Assembly: GCA_017397935.1 (NCBI GenBank)
Contig: JAFQHN010000026.1
Span: 55,295-119,294, forward strand
Direction of reading: 5' to 3'
Source of the DNA: Bacillota bacterium
Lineage (GTDB): Bacteria; Bacillota; Dehalobacteriia; UBA4068; UBA4997
DNA length: 64,000 bases
The notes under the pieces were generated by a model, which saw nothing but the letters and a program-made list of their open reading frames with translations, did no database searches and was not told where the DNA came from. Shown piece after piece: positions 52,634-61,771 of this stretch (within the stretch, counting starts at the first letter, position 1; each line of letters begins with the position of its first letter). A program made the translations under genes and the position numbers.

Positions 52634-52662
52634 AATATAATGCAAACAGATGCAAAATTCAA
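52634..52662 (-). promoter_or_regulatory. Promoter of the cobD-cbiB genes
   Basis: On the minus strand, TTGAAT, a 17-base spacer and TATATT, about 95 bases before cobD. No B12-box or cobalamin-riboswitch core is visible between it and the gene. Confidence 0.6.
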
Positions 52663-52744
52663 CCCCAAGCCGCTTATGCACCCCATTTGCGCTCCAAAAA
52701 GTGAAAAATTGGTGGAAAATTCTGCAATAACTTGGTAAAATGGC

Positions 52745-52773
52745 TTGCGCAAAGGCCTTGCCCATGTTATAAT
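52745..52773 (+). promoter_or_regulatory. Promoter of secG
   Basis: TTGCGC, a 17-base spacer and TATAAT, about 65 bases before the secG start. It is divergent to the cobD promoter; the rest of the 302-base gap is AT-rich and empty. Confidence 0.7.
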
Positions 52774-52840
52774 ATAATGCGCTTTAATACATAGCCGAAA
52801 ATTTTTTTGAGATATACAGCCCAAATGCGGAGGTGAAAAA

Positions 52841-53062
52841 ATGACAACTGTGGTAACGATTTTGCAGATGCTGTGCGCTCTGGCGCTGATTTTGTGCGTT
52901 CTGATGCAGTCCAGCAAAAGCTCCGGTTTGTCCGGCTCCATCGCCGGCGGTGCCGAGACTTTCTTCGGCAATAAAAAGGGCCTGGACGCATTGTTTGCAA
53001 AGCTTTCTGTGGTGGCGTCCGCGCTGTTTTTGGTGCTTACGTTGCTTTTGTCCGCTTTTTAA
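52841..53062 (+). CDS. secG: Preprotein translocase subunit SecG
   Basis: This is a 73-residue component of the SecYEG channel. Two hydrophobic helices (about 3-22 and 51-72) flank the conserved VLMQSSKSSGLSGSIAGGAETFFG loop, which is diagnostic. The start follows GCGGAGG. secG precedes the pyrophosphatase gene and is not next to rnr or smpB, unlike many Bacillota. Confidence 0.93.
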   Translation: MTTVVTILQMLCALALILCVLMQSSKSSGLSGSIAGGAETFFGNKKGLDALFAKLSVVASALFLVLTLLLSAF

Positions 53063-53167
53063 TCCATAAGGCGGCTATAAACAGACCAAATTTTTTAAGA
53101 ATAAAATTTTTAAGAAAAGAAGATTAAAGTTTGCTAAGGAAAAGGTTAGGAGGATTTAAGAAGAATT

Positions 53168-55210
53168 ATGGATTTCATCATGAATTCTGCTCCGATTATC
53201 GGTGCAGGCGCCGGCATTTTGGCGTTGTTGTTTGCGGTTGTGCTCTCCAAGCGCGTAACTGCTGTTCAGCCCGGTAATGAGCGTATGGTTGAGATTATGG
53301 AGTCTATCCATACTGGTGCAATGGCTTTCCTGGGCCGTCAGTATAAGACTCTGGCAATCTTTGTAGTAGGCATGGCTGCTGTTATCGTGGCCTGCGGTTA
53401 CTTTGTAGGCGGTATGGAAAGCGGCCTTAACCCCAAAACCGCAATTCCCTTCCTGATGGGTGCTTTGTGTTCTGTTCTGGCCGGTAACATCGGTATGCGT
53501 ATTGCCACCAAGGCCAATGCCAGAACTGCCAATGCTGCTATGGAAAGCGGCATGAACAAGGCCCTGAACGTTGCTTTCTCCGGCGGTGCCGTAATGGGTA
53601 TGAGCGTAGTTGGTCTGGGCCTGCTTGGTCTGGGCGTAGCCATCACTCTGTTCCCCGGCCAGCCTGACATCGTAAACGGCTTCTCTCTGGGTGCATCTTC
53701 TGTTGCACTGTTCGGCCGTGTTGGCGGCGGTATCTATACCAAGGCTGCTGACGTAGGCGCTGACCTGGTTGGTAAAGTAGAGGCCGGTATCCCCGAGGAC
53801 GACCCGCGTAACCCCGCAGTTATCGCCGACAACGTAGGCGACAACGTAGGTGACGTTGCCGGTATGGGTTCTGACTTGTTCGAGTCCTATGTTGGTTCTA
53901 TCATTTCCGCTATCGCATTGGGCGCATCCCTGTCCATCGGTGCCAACGGCGAGGGCGTAATCGTTCCGCTGCTGCTGGCTGCCTGGGGCATTGTTGCCAG
54001 CATCATCGGTACCTTCTTTGTACGCACCGGTGAGGGCAAAAACGCTCAGAAGGCTCTGGACGCCGGTACTTATGTATCCACCATTTTGTCCATCGCAGGT
54101 ACTTTCGTTATTTGTAAATATGTCCTGCCCGAGACTTTCCTGGACGGCCGTTACACCAACACCGGTGTATTCATCGCCAGCGTTGCAGGCTTGATTGCCG
54201 GTACCCTGATCGGTAAGATTACCGAGTATTACACCTCCGGTGACTATAAGCCGGTTAAAGAAATCGCTGCTTCCTGCGAAACCGGTACTGCTACCAACGT
54301 GATCTCCGGTATTGCCACCGGTATGACTTCCACCGCTATGCCCATCGTAGTTATCTGCTGCGGCATCGGTGCTGCTTATTACTTCGCCGGTTTGTACGGT
54401 ATCGCCATCGCTGCTGTTGGTATGCTGTCCACCACCGGTATCGTAGTTGCTGTTGACGCTTACGGTCCCATCTCCGACAATGCCGGCGGTATCGCTGAAA
54501 TGGCCGGTCTGGATCACAGCGTGCGTGAGATCACCGATAGCCTGGACGCTGTTGGTAACACCACCGCTGCCATCGGTAAGGGCTTTGCCATCGGCTCTGC
54601 TGCTCTTACTGCTCTGGCTCTGTTCTCTGCTTACACTCAGGCTGCCGGCGTAGAATCCATCGACATCATGAACCCCATGGTTGTTATCGGCCTGTTCATC
54701 GGCGGTATGCTGCCTTTCCTGTTCTCTGCCATGACCATGAGCGCAGTTGGCCGTTCCGCTTCTCACATGATTACTGAGGTTCGTCGTCAGTTCCGTGAAA
54801 TCCCCGGTCTGATGGAAGGTACTGCCAAGCCCGACTATGCTCGCTGCGTAGATATCTCCACCACCGCTGCTCTGAATGAGATGATCATGCCTGCTGTACT
54901 GGCTGTTGCTGTTCCGCTGTTCGTTGGTCTGGTACTGGGTGCCGAGGCTCTGGGCGGTCTGCTGTCCGGTGCTCTGGTTACCGGTGTTCTGCTGGCCATC
55001 ATGATGAGTAACGCCGGCGGTGCTTGGGATAACGCCAAGAAGTACATCGAGGGCGGCCATCACGGCGGCAAGGGCTCCGATGCTCACGCTGCTGCTGTAA
55101 ACGGCGACACCGTAGGTGACCCCTTCAAGGATACCTCCGGCCCGTCCATCAACATCCTGATCAAGTTGATGACCATTATCTCCCTGGTATTTGTACCGCT
55201 GTTCCTGTAA
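53168..55210 (+). CDS. hppA: Membrane-bound ion-translocating pyrophosphatase
   Basis: This 680-residue polytopic enzyme pumps H+ or Na+ on hydrolysing pyrophosphate. The diagnostic catalytic motif [32 protein letters not shown] and the metal motifs [12 protein letters not shown] and the late [14 protein letters not shown] stretch are all there. The stretch [10 protein letters not shown] has Ala where K+-independent enzymes carry Lys, which points to the K+-dependent subfamily, many of which pump Na+; the ion itself cannot be told here. Codon use is strongly biased toward a few C-ending codons, consistent with high expression. A terminator follows. Confidence 0.95.
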   Translation: MDFIMNSAPIIGAGAGILALLFAVVLSKRVTAVQPGNERMVEIMESIHTGAMAFLGRQYKTLAIFVVGMAAVIVACGYFVGGMESGLNPKTAIPFLMGALCSVLAGNIGMRIATKANARTANAAMESGMNKALNVAFSGGAVMGMSVVGLGLLGLGVAITLFPGQPDIVNGFSLGASSVALFGRVGGGIYTKAADVGADLVGKVEAGIPEDDPRNPAVIADNVGDNVGDVAGMGSDLFESYVGSIISAIALGASLSIGANGEGVIVPLLLAAWGIVASIIGTFFVRTGEGKNAQKALDAGTYVSTILSIAGTFVICKYVLPETFLDGRYTNTGVFIASVAGLIAGTLIGKITEYYTSGDYKPVKEIAASCETGTATNVISGIATGMTSTAMPIVVICCGIGAAYYFAGLYGIAIAAVGMLSTTGIVVAVDAYGPISDNAGGIAEMAGLDHSVREITDSLDAVGNTTAAIGKGFAIGSAALTALALFSAYTQAAGVESIDIMNPMVVIGLFIGGMLPFLFSAMTMSAVGRSASHMITEVRRQFREIPGLMEGTAKPDYARCVDISTTAALNEMIMPAVLAVAVPLFVGLVLGAEALGGLLSGALVTGVLLAIMMSNAGGAWDNAKKYIEGGHHGGKGSDAHAAAVNGDTVGDPFKDTSGPSINILIKLMTIISLVFVPLFL

Positions 55211-55233
55211 ACCGCGTACTACATATTGCCTAT

Positions 55234-55265
55234 AAAAGGCGTGAGTTAACGCTCACGCCTTTTTG
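55234..55265 (+). terminator. Strong terminator after hppA
   Basis: AAAAGGCGTGAG pairs perfectly with CTCACGCCTTTT and runs into further T residues. Confidence 0.92.
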
Positions 55266-55376
55266 CTGTAATTCGGCGGCGATAACAACGGTAAGCAAAA
55301 TTCCGCCGATATTCGTATGATGTTTGTATAATTTTCAGAAATTGCTTTAAGATTATTACAGAAGTGAGCTAAACCG

Positions 55377-56150
55377 ATGGATTTTTTTACGCTGGCCAGC
55401 AGCTCGGCCGCTAACTGTGCCTTTGTCAAAGCCGGTGATACGGCAGTTTTGCTGGATGCCGGCCTGTCAGCCTTAAATATTGAAAAAACGCTCTCGGAGC
55501 AGGGTGAAAACGCCGCCAAGCTGGCCGCCATCCTGATTACGCATGAGCATACCGACCATATTGCGGGGGCGGCACGGCTGGCGCAGAAGTTCGGTGTGCC
55601 GGTTTATGCCTCGCCCAAAACCTGGGCGGCGCTGCCTTTTGCCGATGAACTGCCGCGCAGCTTGAAGCGCGATTTCAGCTATGATTTGCGTATCGGTGAC
55701 ATCACTTTTGATTTCTGCAAGACCTCGCACGACGCCACACAGCCCGTTGGTATGGTGCTGGAAGCGGAGGGTAAGCGGCTGGCTTATGTGACCGACACCG
55801 GCACCGTGACCCGCGGTATGCTGCACAGCCTGCACGATTTGGACGGCTTGGTGGTGGAGGCCAACCATGACCGCCAAATGCTGATGCAGGGCCCGTACGC
55901 GCCGTTTTTGAAGCGGCGGGTGCTGGGCGATAAGGGCCACCTGGCCAATGTGCAGACGGCACGGCTGGTGGCTTATCTGCTGGGGCAAAAGGTCTGCCCG
56001 GTAATGCTGGCACATTTAAGCGAGACCAACAATACCCCCGAAGTCGCTTATCAAACGGTACTGCCGGCGGTGGCAGGGTTTTGCGCCCACCCCGATAAAC
56101 TGCTCAGCGTGGCGCCCGCACATGGCGTTTCAGTGCGCTGGTCGTTGTGA
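55377..56150 (+). CDS. walJ: WalJ/YycJ metallo-beta-lactamase-fold hydrolase
   Basis: This 257-residue protein has the metal site ITHEHTDHIAG, a second-metal His in KTSHDATQPVG, and YVTDTG with the bridging Asp; LASSSAANCAF at the start is typical of YycJ/WalJ. WalJ proteins are 5'-3' exonuclease-like hydrolases tied to cell-wall and replication coordination. htrA and rlmH follow in the same direction as in the Bacillus wal operon, but the walRK two-component genes are not upstream here; hppA is. Confidence 0.87.
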   Translation: MDFFTLASSSAANCAFVKAGDTAVLLDAGLSALNIEKTLSEQGENAAKLAAILITHEHTDHIAGAARLAQKFGVPVYASPKTWAALPFADELPRSLKRDFSYDLRIGDITFDFCKTSHDATQPVGMVLEAEGKRLAYVTDTGTVTRGMLHSLHDLDGLVVEANHDRQMLMQGPYAPFLKRRVLGDKGHLANVQTARLVAYLLGQKVCPVMLAHLSETNNTPEVAYQTVLPAVAGFCAHPDKLLSVAPAHGVSVRWSL

Positions 56151-56237
56151 TCTGCCGGCTGCTGCTGTTAATAAAGCGTTAATATTTAGCAAGTATAGTA
56201 ATTGTATATACATAAAATTAAGGTGAGGTGTATAAAA

Positions 56238-57428
56238 ATGGATAGTTATTGGAGAGATGAGGACAAACGTCGGCCGCGGCGCGGCGGCTTTCTGCTTACC
56301 TGCCTGTGTTGCGTGCTGTTAAGCTCGCTGGCGTCCTGGGCGGTTTGCTCATTCATGCTGGCTGGGGATAACCCGGCAACGGCGGTGCCCATGCAGCCGG
56401 CCGATAACGCAGTTAATGCGCAGACCGGAGAGACCGGTGAACCGACCGATACTCCGGCAGTGGATTATCAAAACCACAACGCCATCACGGTGGGCAAAGA
56501 GGTTTCGCCTGCGGTGGTGTTTATCAGCAACATTCAGAATGTGCGGACGTTTATGCACCCGTATGGCTGGGGCGGCGGTCAGGTGACCGAGGCGGTGGCC
56601 AGCACGGGCAGCGGTGTTATCTATTCGGCGGACGGTTACATCATTACCAACAACCATGTGGTGGCCGGTGCCGAGAAAATCAGCGTGACGCTGTATAACG
56701 GCGATTCTTACATCGCAGAGGTGGTGGGCACCGATGAGCGCACCGACCTGGCGGTGATTAAAATTCAGCCTGATGAGCAGCTGACGGTGGCCGAGTTTGG
56801 TGACTCTGATAAGCTGGTGGTGGGCGAGGTGGCTATTGCTATCGGCAACCCCGGTGGCGAGAATTTTGCCAACTCTCTGACGCAGGGCGTTATCAGCGGC
56901 CTTGACCGTTCGGTTTCGACATCGGACGGCACGGTGCTGACAGTGCTGCAAACGGATGCGGCCATTAACCCCGGCAACAGCGGCGGTGCGCTTTGCAACG
57001 CGGAGGGCCAGGTTATCGGCATCAACACCATCAAAATCAGCATGACGGGCTATGAGGGCATGGGTTTTGCCATCCCCAGCAACGATGTTTTGAATATTTG
57101 CGGCCAGCTGATGACCAACGGCAAGGTGACTCGCCCGGCGCTGGGTGTGGATATTTTGGCGGACGTTACCCCGCAGATCGCCTATTATAACGACCTCTCG
57201 GTGGATTACGGCGTGCTGGTGATGCCGACCAGAGGAAGTGCCGCTGAGCAGGCCGGTTTGCAGGCTTACGATATTGTGGTGGCTGTTGACGGGGTGGAGA
57301 TAAGCACTTACTCTGAATTGCAGAGCATGATTTTTGCGCATGAGATTGGTGATGCCGTGGTGGTGACGGTGGTGCGCGGTGACGGGAAACTGGATTTGGA
57401 AGTGACCTTGCAGGAGTTGGCCGGCTGA
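56238..57428 (+). CDS. HtrA/DegP-family membrane-anchored serine protease
   Basis: About 396 residues from ATG 56238, which follows GAGG by 9 bases; the ATG 36 bases upstream lacks a ribosome-binding site. A cytoplasmic basic start (DEDKRRPRRGG) precedes one membrane span at about residues 14-36. The trypsin-like domain has the catalytic triad: His in TNNHVVAGA, Asp in RTDLAVIKI, Ser in NPGNSGGALCN. One PDZ domain ends the chain (about 300-396). It should act in envelope quality control. In Bacillus this is HtrC/YyxA of the wal operon. Confidence 0.9.
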   Translation: MDSYWRDEDKRRPRRGGFLLTCLCCVLLSSLASWAVCSFMLAGDNPATAVPMQPADNAVNAQTGETGEPTDTPAVDYQNHNAITVGKEVSPAVVFISNIQNVRTFMHPYGWGGGQVTEAVASTGSGVIYSADGYIITNNHVVAGAEKISVTLYNGDSYIAEVVGTDERTDLAVIKIQPDEQLTVAEFGDSDKLVVGEVAIAIGNPGGENFANSLTQGVISGLDRSVSTSDGTVLTVLQTDAAINPGNSGGALCNAEGQVIGINTIKISMTGYEGMGFAIPSNDVLNICGQLMTNGKVTRPALGVDILADVTPQIAYYNDLSVDYGVLVMPTRGSAAEQAGLQAYDIVVAVDGVEISTYSELQSMIFAHEIGDAVVVTVVRGDGKLDLEVTLQELAG

Positions 57429-57460
57429 AACCGTCGAAAATAAGCCATAAAACAGCGATT

Positions 57461-57473
57461 GTCAACCAAACGG
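57461..57473 (+). repeat. Half-copy of the 22.36 kb inverted repeat
   Basis: ATTGTCAACCAAA matches the left arm at 22359-22371 plus the next four bases; the right arm is not found nearby. It lies 35 bases after the htrA stop. Confidence 0.5.
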
Positions 57474-57720
57474 CTATACTTGCGTAAACAATTACGGCGG
57501 TTTTCTGCTGCCCAAGCACCAAAAAATGCCGTAAAGTGCCGAAAAATGGCCGTAAACAGCCAAAATGTGTCCTGAAATGGCCGAAAACGGTTGTAGATAT
57601 GGGCAGTTTGGGCAATTATGGCGACAAATTCAGCGCGGAGTGTGCGGCCAACCTTAAAAACAGGTGCGTTTGGTAAGGTGAAAAATTTTGGCCGAAATTG
57701 GGCAGGAAAACGGAAGTAAC

Positions 57721-57976
57721 GAGGTACAAAATCACAACGGAATTTTGCAGGGAAACGAGATGTTGATTGGTACTTTATGTAAAATAGAAAGCCAAGATGA
57801 GCGAGGTATAAAATCACAACGGGTTTTTGCAAGGAAAACGGATGTTGGTTTGTATTTAATGTGAAATAGAAAGCTGATGTAACGAGGTACAAAATCACAA
57901 CGGGATTTTGCAAGGAAAACGGATGTTGATTGGTATTTTATGCGGAATAGAAAGCTGATGTAAAGAGGTATAAAAA
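57721..57976 (+). repeat. Three and a fraction tandem 81-82 bp repeats upstream of rlmH
   Basis: Units begin at 57721, 57803, 57884 and, as a partial fourth, 57965. Each starts GAGGTAYAAAATCACAACGG (the last is GAGGTATAAAAAAATG) and ends AAAGCTGATGTAAC or similar. Unit-to-unit identity is very high. The fourth copy is the ribosome-binding site and start codon of rlmH. Sequence between htrA and the array (57429-57720) is unstructured apart from smaller GCCGTAAA/GCCGAAAA repeats. Confidence 0.93.
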
Positions 57977-57977
57977 A

Positions 57978-58457
57978 ATGCAATGCCGGATTTTATGTGT
58001 GGGCGGCATCAAGGAAAAGTACTTGACGGATGGTATAAATGAATATTTGAAGCGCCTGCGGCCGGTTTTCCCGGTGGAGGTTAAGGAGATTGCCGATTTG
58101 CCGGTGCCGCAGAATGCCTCGGCGGCCGAGATCAAGCAGATTGTGGCCAGAGAGGGTGAGAAGCTGCTCTCTTGTGTGGCGGACGATGCGCTGTTGGTGG
58201 CGCTGGCCATTAACGGCAAGGCGTTGTCATCGGAGCAGCTGGCGGATAAGCTGAACGAATGGATGTTCTCCGGCAAGCGGGAGCTGATTTTTGTGATTGG
58301 CGGCAGCTGTGGGTTATCTCCGGCGGTGTTAAAGCGGGCCGATTTTAAGTTATCTTTTGGGCCGGCCACTTACCCGCACCAGCTTATGCGGCTGATTTTA
58401 AGCGAACAAATCTACCGCGGCGTGAAAATTAACCGCCACGAGCCTTATCACAAATAA
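57978..58457 (+). CDS. rlmH: 23S rRNA pseudouridine1915 N3-methyltransferase
   Basis: This 159-residue SPOUT enzyme methylates pseudouridine 1915 in 23S rRNA. The start MQCRILCVGGIKEKYLTDGI, AINGKALSSEQLADKL and the trefoil-knot segment FVIGGSCGLSPAVLKRADFKLSFGPATYPHQLMRLILSEQIYR are diagnostic, ending PYHK as in most members. Its start codon is 9 bases after GAGG of the last tandem repeat, so the repeat array directly provides its translation start. The DUF4358-like gene follows after a 15-bp duplication. Confidence 0.93.
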   Translation: MQCRILCVGGIKEKYLTDGINEYLKRLRPVFPVEVKEIADLPVPQNASAAEIKQIVAREGEKLLSCVADDALLVALAINGKALSSEQLADKLNEWMFSGKRELIFVIGGSCGLSPAVLKRADFKLSFGPATYPHQLMRLILSEQIYRGVKINRHEPYHK

Positions 58458-58485
58458 AAGTGGATTTAATAAAAGTGGATTTAAT
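58456..58485 (+). repeat. Perfect 15-bp tandem duplication after rlmH
   Basis: AAAAGTGGATTTAAT occurs twice consecutively, starting at the rlmH stop codon. About 18 bases later ATAAAAATGCAGG appears, resembling the GGTATAAAAAATGCAG element. Confidence 0.85.
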
Positions 58486-58528
58486 GAAATCAAAATAAAA
58501 ATGCAGGATGTAAAAGGAGAATGTAACA

Positions 58529-59095
58529 ATGAAGAAACTGCTGTCTTTGCTGCTGGCCGCTGTGCTGGCCTGCGCTCTGGTAGGCTGCGGCTCTGCCGAC
58601 ACCAACAACGATAATGCCGGTATCGCCGACGCCAAGGAACTGCTGACCACCGTATGGGCGGCCCACGCTGACGATGAGAAGTTTGCTACCTTTGGCGGCG
58701 ACATGGATGAGGCCAATATGACTCAGGATGCACCGGGCAACTTTGGTATTGCCGATGCAGAAGTGCTGGACTCTATGCTGGGTTATCCTGCTGCCGAGGT
58801 AGACAAGATTGACGGTGCAGCCTCGCTCATCCACATGATGAATGCCAATACCTTTACTGTCGGCGCGTATCATGTGGTGAATGCCGATGATGTGGCTGCG
58901 GTGGCCGATGCGCTGAAAGAGAATATTGCCAACCGCCAGTGGATGTGCGGCTTCCCTGATAAAATGGTGATCGTGACGGTGGAGGATTATGTGGTGGCCA
59001 TGTTTGGCGCGGCCGAGCTGGTGGATAACTTTAATGCCAAGCTGACCGGTGCCTATACCGCTGCCGAGGTGGTTTGCGACGAGGCGCTGCTGTAA
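58529..59095 (+). CDS. DUF4358-like lipoprotein
   Basis: This 188-residue protein has a signal peptide with lipobox LVGC, Cys20 being the lipidated residue. After a short Asn/Asp linker, the domain shows IADAEVLDSMLGYPAAEVDKIDGA early and a C-terminal NRQWMCGFPDKMVIVTVEDYVVAMFG. I assign it to DUF4358-like proteins on this pattern; confidence in the family is moderate. In Clostridia such lipoproteins often precede an MBOAT acyltransferase and a DHHW protein, as they do here. The start has AAAGGAG. Confidence 0.72.
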   Translation: MKKLLSLLLAAVLACALVGCGSADTNNDNAGIADAKELLTTVWAAHADDEKFATFGGDMDEANMTQDAPGNFGIADAEVLDSMLGYPAAEVDKIDGAASLIHMMNANTFTVGAYHVVNADDVAAVADALKENIANRQWMCGFPDKMVIVTVEDYVVAMFGAAELVDNFNAKLTGAYTAAEVVCDEALL

Positions 59096-59135
59096 ACCGA
59101 TCGATAACGGGAAATTGATTTAAGTGGTGTAAACG

Positions 59136-60560
59136 ATGTTATTTTCCGGGATTCCGTTTCTGTTTTATTTTCTGCCCCTGGTGCTGGTGATTTATTTTGC
59201 CGTGCCCAGAGGCGGCAAGAACGCCGTGCTGCTCTTATCCAGCCTGTTTTTTTACGGTTGGGGCGAGCCGAAGTTTTTGTTTTTTATGCTGGCGGCCATT
59301 TTGCAGGGTTATCTGCTGGCAATTTTGATTGAAAAGGCGAAAAGAGAATATCCGGGCGGCAAGCGGTCAAAAGTGTTTTTGGCCGCTTCTGTTGCGTTAA
59401 GCCTGGGGCTGCTGGGATATTGCAAGTATGCGGATTTCTTCATCACCAACTTTAATGCGCTGACGGGGTTATCGCTGCCATTGTTGAAGATTGCCCTGCC
59501 AATCGGTATCAGCTTTTATACCTTCCAGATTATGAGCTATGTGGTGGATGTTTACCGCGGTGAGGTTAAGGCGCAGCGCAGTTTGATTGATTTTGGGGCG
59601 TATGTGGCGTTCTTCCCGCAGCTGATTGCCGGGCCGATCGTGCGCTATGCCGACATTGAGGCCGATTTGAAAGACCGCAGGCATACGGTGGAGGGTACGG
59701 CGGCCGGTGTGCGGCGGTTTGGTATCGGCCTGGGCAAGAAGGTGCTGTTGGCCAACCAACTGGCCGAGCTGGCGGCGCATTTTAATGCGGCGGAGGAAAA
59801 ATCGCTGCTGTTTTACTGGCTGTATGCGGCGGCGACTATGCTGTATATTTACTTTGACTTCTCCGGTTACAGTGATATGGCGATTGGCCTGGGGCGGATT
59901 TTTTGCTTCCGGTTTCCGGAGAATTTTAATTATCCGTATATCTCCGGCAGCATCACCGAGTTCTGGCGGCGCTGGCACATGACGCTGGGCGGCTGGTTTC
60001 GGGATTATCTGTATATTCCGCTGGGCGGCAACCGCAAGGGGCAGGGGCGCCGGCTGTTTAATATCTTCATCGTGTGGGCGGCCACGGGGCTGTGGCACGG
60101 TGCGGCCTGGAATTTTGCGGCCTGGGGTCTGATGTTTGCGGTGCTGCTGATGTTGGAGAAGCTTTGGCTGCCGGATGTACTGCAAAATAAAATGTTTGGT
60201 CTGGGCGTGTTGCGCCATGTGTATGTGCTGGTGGCGGTGGCCGTCAGCTTTGTGCTGTTTGATGCGGCGGATATGGCGGCGGCTGCGGATATAATTATCG
60301 CCATGTTTGGCGGTGCGGGTGTGCCGGCGGTGGATGAGCTGAGCCTGTATTATCTGCAAAGTTATGGTCTGATTTTGCTGTTGGCGGTGGTGGGGGCAAC
60401 GCCTGTGCCTGCCCGTATCGTGGCTGATTTGGGGCGGAAGAAAGCCATGGCACCCTTGATGGCGGTGGCTGAGCCGCTGTTTGTGCTGGGGCTGCTGGTG
60501 GTCTGCACGGCCTTTTTGATTGACGGCTCTTTTAATCCGTTTTTATATTTCCGCTTTTAA
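59136..60560 (+). CDS. MBOAT-family polysaccharide O-acyltransferase (AlgI/DltB-like)
   Basis: This 474-residue membrane-bound O-acyltransferase transfers an acyl, commonly acetyl, group to a cell-surface polymer. The family start FSGIPFLFYFLPLVLVIYF, the SFYTFQIMSYVVDVYRGEV block, and the catalytic His region WHMTLGGWFRDYLYIPLGGNRKG and LWHGAAWNFAAWG are present. It precedes the DHHW/AlgJ-like partner by 9 bases. Together they should O-acetylate an exported polysaccharide or teichoic acid; the acceptor is unknown. Confidence 0.9.
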   Translation: MLFSGIPFLFYFLPLVLVIYFAVPRGGKNAVLLLSSLFFYGWGEPKFLFFMLAAILQGYLLAILIEKAKREYPGGKRSKVFLAASVALSLGLLGYCKYADFFITNFNALTGLSLPLLKIALPIGISFYTFQIMSYVVDVYRGEVKAQRSLIDFGAYVAFFPQLIAGPIVRYADIEADLKDRRHTVEGTAAGVRRFGIGLGKKVLLANQLAELAAHFNAAEEKSLLFYWLYAAATMLYIYFDFSGYSDMAIGLGRIFCFRFPENFNYPYISGSITEFWRRWHMTLGGWFRDYLYIPLGGNRKGQGRRLFNIFIVWAATGLWHGAAWNFAAWGLMFAVLLMLEKLWLPDVLQNKMFGLGVLRHVYVLVAVAVSFVLFDAADMAAAADIIIAMFGGAGVPAVDELSLYYLQSYGLILLLAVVGATPVPARIVADLGRKKAMAPLMAVAEPLFVLGLLVVCTAFLIDGSFNPFLYFRF

Positions 60561-60572
60561 GGGGGTGGCTTG

Positions 60573-61703
60573 ATGTCTGAGAATGTGTCTGAGAATAAGG
60601 TTGATGGATTGACCGAATTTAAGAGTTGGGCCACGCTTACTTTGGCGGCGGTGTTTGTGTTTGGCTTTGCAGTGGGCGGCCTGCTGCTGCCCGATAGTGA
60701 GGTATCGTCTGCTGAGCGGCGGCCGCTGGCCCAAATGCCGGAGTTATCCATAAAAACGGTGCTGAACGGGCAGTTTATGGGTGATTTTGATGCGTACTCG
60801 CTGGACCAGTTTCCGCTGCGTGATGACTTCCGCGGTATCAAGGCGGCCGTGGCGGCGGCGCTGGGGCGGCAGGATAACAACGGTATCTATGCGGCGGGCG
60901 AGCATCTGGCAGCGCTGGAATATCCTTATGATGCGGAATCGGTGCGGTATGCGGCCGGGCGTATGCAGTATGTGTACCGGCAGTATCTGGCGGCGGGCGG
61001 CGGCAAGGTGTATCTGAGCATTGTGCCGGATAAGGGGTATTTTCTGGCCGGGGAGAGTGGCCGGCCGGCCCTGGATTATCAGGCTTTGGCGGCGGATATG
61101 CAGGAAGGATTGCCCTTTGCCGAGTATATCGACATTTTTGGGGAGCTGACGGCGGCGGATTATTATTACACCGACGCGCATTGGCGGCAGGAGAATTTGC
61201 TGCCGGTGGCCGAAAAGCTGGCCGAGGGCCTGGGTGTGAAACTTTCGGCGGAATATGAGTGCAGAGAGGCCGAACAGCCTTTTTATGGGGTGTATGCCGG
61301 GCAATATGCGCTGCCGCACGGGGCCGACACGCTGCGCTGGCTGACCAATGAGCAGCTGGCGGCGATGACGGTTTACGATTATGAGAGCCAGGGGTATCTG
61401 CCGGTGTATGATGAGAGCAAGCTGGACGGCGATGACTCGTATGAGATGTATCTGGGCGGGCCGAAATCCTTGCTGGTGCTGGAAAACCCGGCGGCCGAGA
61501 GCGACCGTGAGCTGATAGTTTTCCGGGATTCTTTTGGCAGTAGTTTGGTGCCGCTGCTGGCCGAGGCTTACGCCAAAATCACGCTGGTGGATATTCGGTA
61601 TGTATCGCCGGCGTTTTTGGGCAGCTTTATGCAGTTTGACGGGCAGGATGTGTTGTTTTTATACAGTACGGGCGTGCTGAACAACAGCATAACCATTAAA
61701 TAA
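60573..61703 (+). CDS. DHHW/AlgJ-like SGNH-type partner of the MBOAT
   Basis: This 376-residue protein begins with a basic start and one membrane span (about 16-38), placing the rest outside. VSSAERRPLAQMPELS and YSLDQFPLRDDFRGIKA are the opening of DHHW-family proteins. The DHHW-like motif is YTDAHWRQENLLPVAEKLAEGL, here Asp-Ala-His-Trp, and the nucleophile Ser region is VFRDSFGSSLVPLL. Such AlgJ/AlgX relatives receive acyl groups from the MBOAT. The start is ATG 60573 after GGGGGTGG. Confidence 0.82.
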   Translation: MSENVSENKVDGLTEFKSWATLTLAAVFVFGFAVGGLLLPDSEVSSAERRPLAQMPELSIKTVLNGQFMGDFDAYSLDQFPLRDDFRGIKAAVAAALGRQDNNGIYAAGEHLAALEYPYDAESVRYAAGRMQYVYRQYLAAGGGKVYLSIVPDKGYFLAGESGRPALDYQALAADMQEGLPFAEYIDIFGELTAADYYYTDAHWRQENLLPVAEKLAEGLGVKLSAEYECREAEQPFYGVYAGQYALPHGADTLRWLTNEQLAAMTVYDYESQGYLPVYDESKLDGDDSYEMYLGGPKSLLVLENPAAESDRELIVFRDSFGSSLVPLLAEAYAKITLVDIRYVSPAFLGSFMQFDGQDVLFLYSTGVLNNSITIK

Positions 61704-61723
61704 AAAAAGGATTTGCGGCCCGG

Positions 61724-61753
61724 TGCGAGAATAATGATGCGAGAAAAATAATA
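61724..61753 (+). repeat. Imperfect ~15-bp tandem repeat in the tilS leader
   Basis: TGCGAGAATAATGA is followed by TGCGAGAAAAATAAT just before the tilS ribosome-binding site. Confidence 0.55.
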
Positions 61754-61771
61754 AAAAAGGAGGGCGTGGAG

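Noticed and set aside
52539..52840. Cobalamin riboswitch upstream of cobD
   Set aside because: No B12-box-like core is present in either strand of the gap.
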